Shown: positions 62,560-64,000 of the stretch, piece by piece
How the letters are laid out: each line of letters opens with the position of its first letter
Numbering within the stretch: the stretch's first letter is position 1
NCBI GenBank assembly: GCA_027924585.1
Contig: BSBM01000423.1
Location: 2,303,501-2,367,500 of the forward strand
Direction: 5' to 3'
DNA: 64,000 nt
DNA from: Larix kaempferi
Lineage: Eukaryota > Streptophyta > Pinopsida > Pinales > Pinaceae
Made by a program: the position numbers and the translations under genes
The notes under the pieces: model-generated
The model's database searches: none
The model's input: only the letters and a program-made list of their open reading frames with translations
What the model was told of the DNA's origin: nothing

Positions 62560-63116
62560 TTAAGGTTAAAAAGACATTACACAAGCGTCCAAAATCGTAT
62601 GTGAAAAGTTAATTCTTAACAATTTGGAAGCACTTGCCAATAAGTATTTTTTTAATATTTTTTATGAGAATACTTATTTAATATTTTTTATGAGAATAAT
62701 GACATATTGGAAAATTAAAATATGAAAAATTGACTAAACAAGAAATAAGTTAAAATGATGTTAAAATATTCATACTCGCCATTAATGATCTATTAGTCTT
62801 GGTGGCTATTATTGGAGACGGTAATCTAGAAACCACACAGGAAGGAGCACACGGAGCAAATCACCTCTAGGATGCTCTATTTGATGCATTTCATTTTATA
62901 GATCACAGACAAATTCAAGCAACAGCTCACAACTCATAGAAAGCTATTGAATTTCATTGTTCATATACTTGCACCCAACAAACGGGTCACAGAAAAACAG
63001 GAAGAGAAAGGCTGAGCAATAATGGTTATGTAAATAACAGTTTCAACTTCTAATGAGATAAGCACCATCCAATCTAATCCCGGAACTACGAAGCACTTTT
63101 TCGAAATTGGGGAGCC
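62560..63116 (+). promoter_or_regulatory. Upstream region of the receptor kinase (inferred)
   Basis: About 550 bp between the 130-bp duplication and the ATG. No unambiguous TATA box was found. 62697-62800 is shared with 49586-49735. A small repeat, TATTTTTTATGAGAATA, occurs twice at about 62656-62697. Confidence 0.35.
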
Positions 63117-63921
63117 ATGGCCAAAATTCTTTATTGCAAATGGGGCTCTTGGATACCGCGAGTGGGCGTGCTTTTGAGTTTCTTCGCTCTTAATACTGCT
63201 CAACAATCAGGTATATGATGGAACCTTTCTTAGTTCAGGAAACGCCTCATGAGTATGTTATTATAGAGTGTTTCCGTTTTGTCTACTGTGTTAGAATCGA
63301 CATTTGATATATGGTTTTATAGCAGTCATCGAGTTTTTTCAATATTTTGCAAATTATTGTTTTATTATATAATCTCTGGCGGCGTGCAGGATTTCTGAGT
63401 ATTAATTGCGGAGGAAACACCAATTACACTGCGGAAAACAATATAACATGGGTTACAGATGCTGATTACATAGATGTCGGTAAGACAGCAGACATAGGGA
63501 ATGTAACTTTCTTGGGTACTCCTTTGGATAGTCTACGCTACTTCCCAAAGCCTCTCACTAAGTCTTGCTATCAGTTGCCTGTGCCCTCCGATGTACCTTA
63601 CCTCTTAAGGCTCTGGTTTGAAATCGGCAATTATGGCGGATTCCATAGTTCGCCAAGTTTCGCTTTTTCTATTGAGACAATAGATATGTTGGCCACTAAA
63701 AACATAACAGTCCCAGATGATGGACTTTTTGTTGAAAGAATCTTGGCTACTTCAGGCACAGTGATGTATGTTTGCTTGATCAGAACCTCCGAGAGGGATA
63801 ATCCTTTTATCAGTGGTATCGAGTTGAGGCCCTTCCGAGATGGCATGTATGCACAGGCTAAGCCGGGAACGATGCTCGTTAGAATAATGAGAATTGACGC
63901 TGGTGGAAATAATTCGATTAG
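63117..63921 (+). CDS. Malectin-like receptor kinase, first two exons (gene continues past the window)
   Basis: The ATG at 63117 lies in GGAGCCATGG, a good plant start context. Exon 1 (63117-63210, 31 codons plus 1 nt) reads as a signal peptide: basic residues near the start, then VGVLLSFFAL and small residues before QQSG. A GTATAT donor is at 63211, and the intron ends CGTGCAG at 63389. Exon 2 (63390-63921) joins in phase to GFLSINCGG and continues with NNITWVTDADYIDVG, SCYQLPV, YLLRLWFEIGNYGG and FISGIELRPF, the hallmarks of the malectin-like domain of plant receptor kinases. It ends in phase 2 at AG before a GTGAAC donor, just where these genes usually split before RYP-DD. A leucine-rich-repeat region, a transmembrane segment and a kinase would be expected beyond the window. 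Likely role: plasma-membrane perception of a cell-wall or symbiosis-related signal. No disruption is visible. Confidence 0.88.
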
Positions 63922-64000
63922 GTGAACGTTTTGAACTTTATATATTTACCAAAGGGTTTGTAATCGTGATGATTATTGATACTTTTAGCTAATGATTTAA

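Noticed and set aside
62213-62604. Three overlapping frames repeating a LLLLFLFIFYPF-type peptide
   Set aside because: Translations of the non-coding 130-bp duplication.

Overview
The window looks like intergenic DNA from a large, repeat-rich plant nuclear genome. The evidence is long AT-rich spacers, GT-AG introns, Ty1-copia and Ty3-gypsy LTR retrotransposons, LINE and hAT relics, and relatives of the plant genes MON2, ribonucleotide reductase large subunit (RNR1) and a malectin-domain receptor kinase. The low gene density and deep nesting would fit a conifer or other gymnosperm, but that placement is inference. No prokaryotic or organellar features were seen. No RNA gene could be supported beyond one SINE-like, tRNA-derived sequence.

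Layout. 1-3312: degenerate DNA with short direct repeats. 3313-5961: a decayed minus-strand multi-exon gene of unknown family whose 3' part is a tandem array of a 178-bp unit, each unit holding a micro-exon of about 72 nt and an intron of about 106 nt. 6109-6272: an iterated palindrome (core GATATATC) that recurs at 38294-38391. 6978-36417: one minus-strand Ty1-copia element bounded by a perfect 5-bp target duplication (GTCAT). It has been swollen to 29.4 kb by later events. A plus-strand Ty3-gypsy deletion derivative (31307-35696, target duplication TGCCT) lies 12 bp from the copia primer-binding site. An island at about 9215-27850 replaces part of the copia RNase H region. The island carries a hAT transposase relic, three LINE reverse-transcriptase fragments, three partial MON2 copies and an RNR1 fragment that starts at the native start codon.

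36418-62300: AT-rich DNA with a second decayed minus-strand gene (about 42960-44880), foldbacks, a 1.6-kb tandem duplication, a probable solo LTR and several minisatellites. 62300-64000: a local 130-bp duplication and then the only apparently intact gene, the first two exons of a malectin-like receptor kinase. It is transcribed to the right and runs off the end of the window.

Nearly every premature stop in the decayed genes is one C-to-T or G-to-A transition from CAG, CAA, CGA or TGG, and long frames otherwise stay open. This is the pattern expected from deamination of methylated cytosines in silenced DNA. The receptor-kinase exons show none of it.
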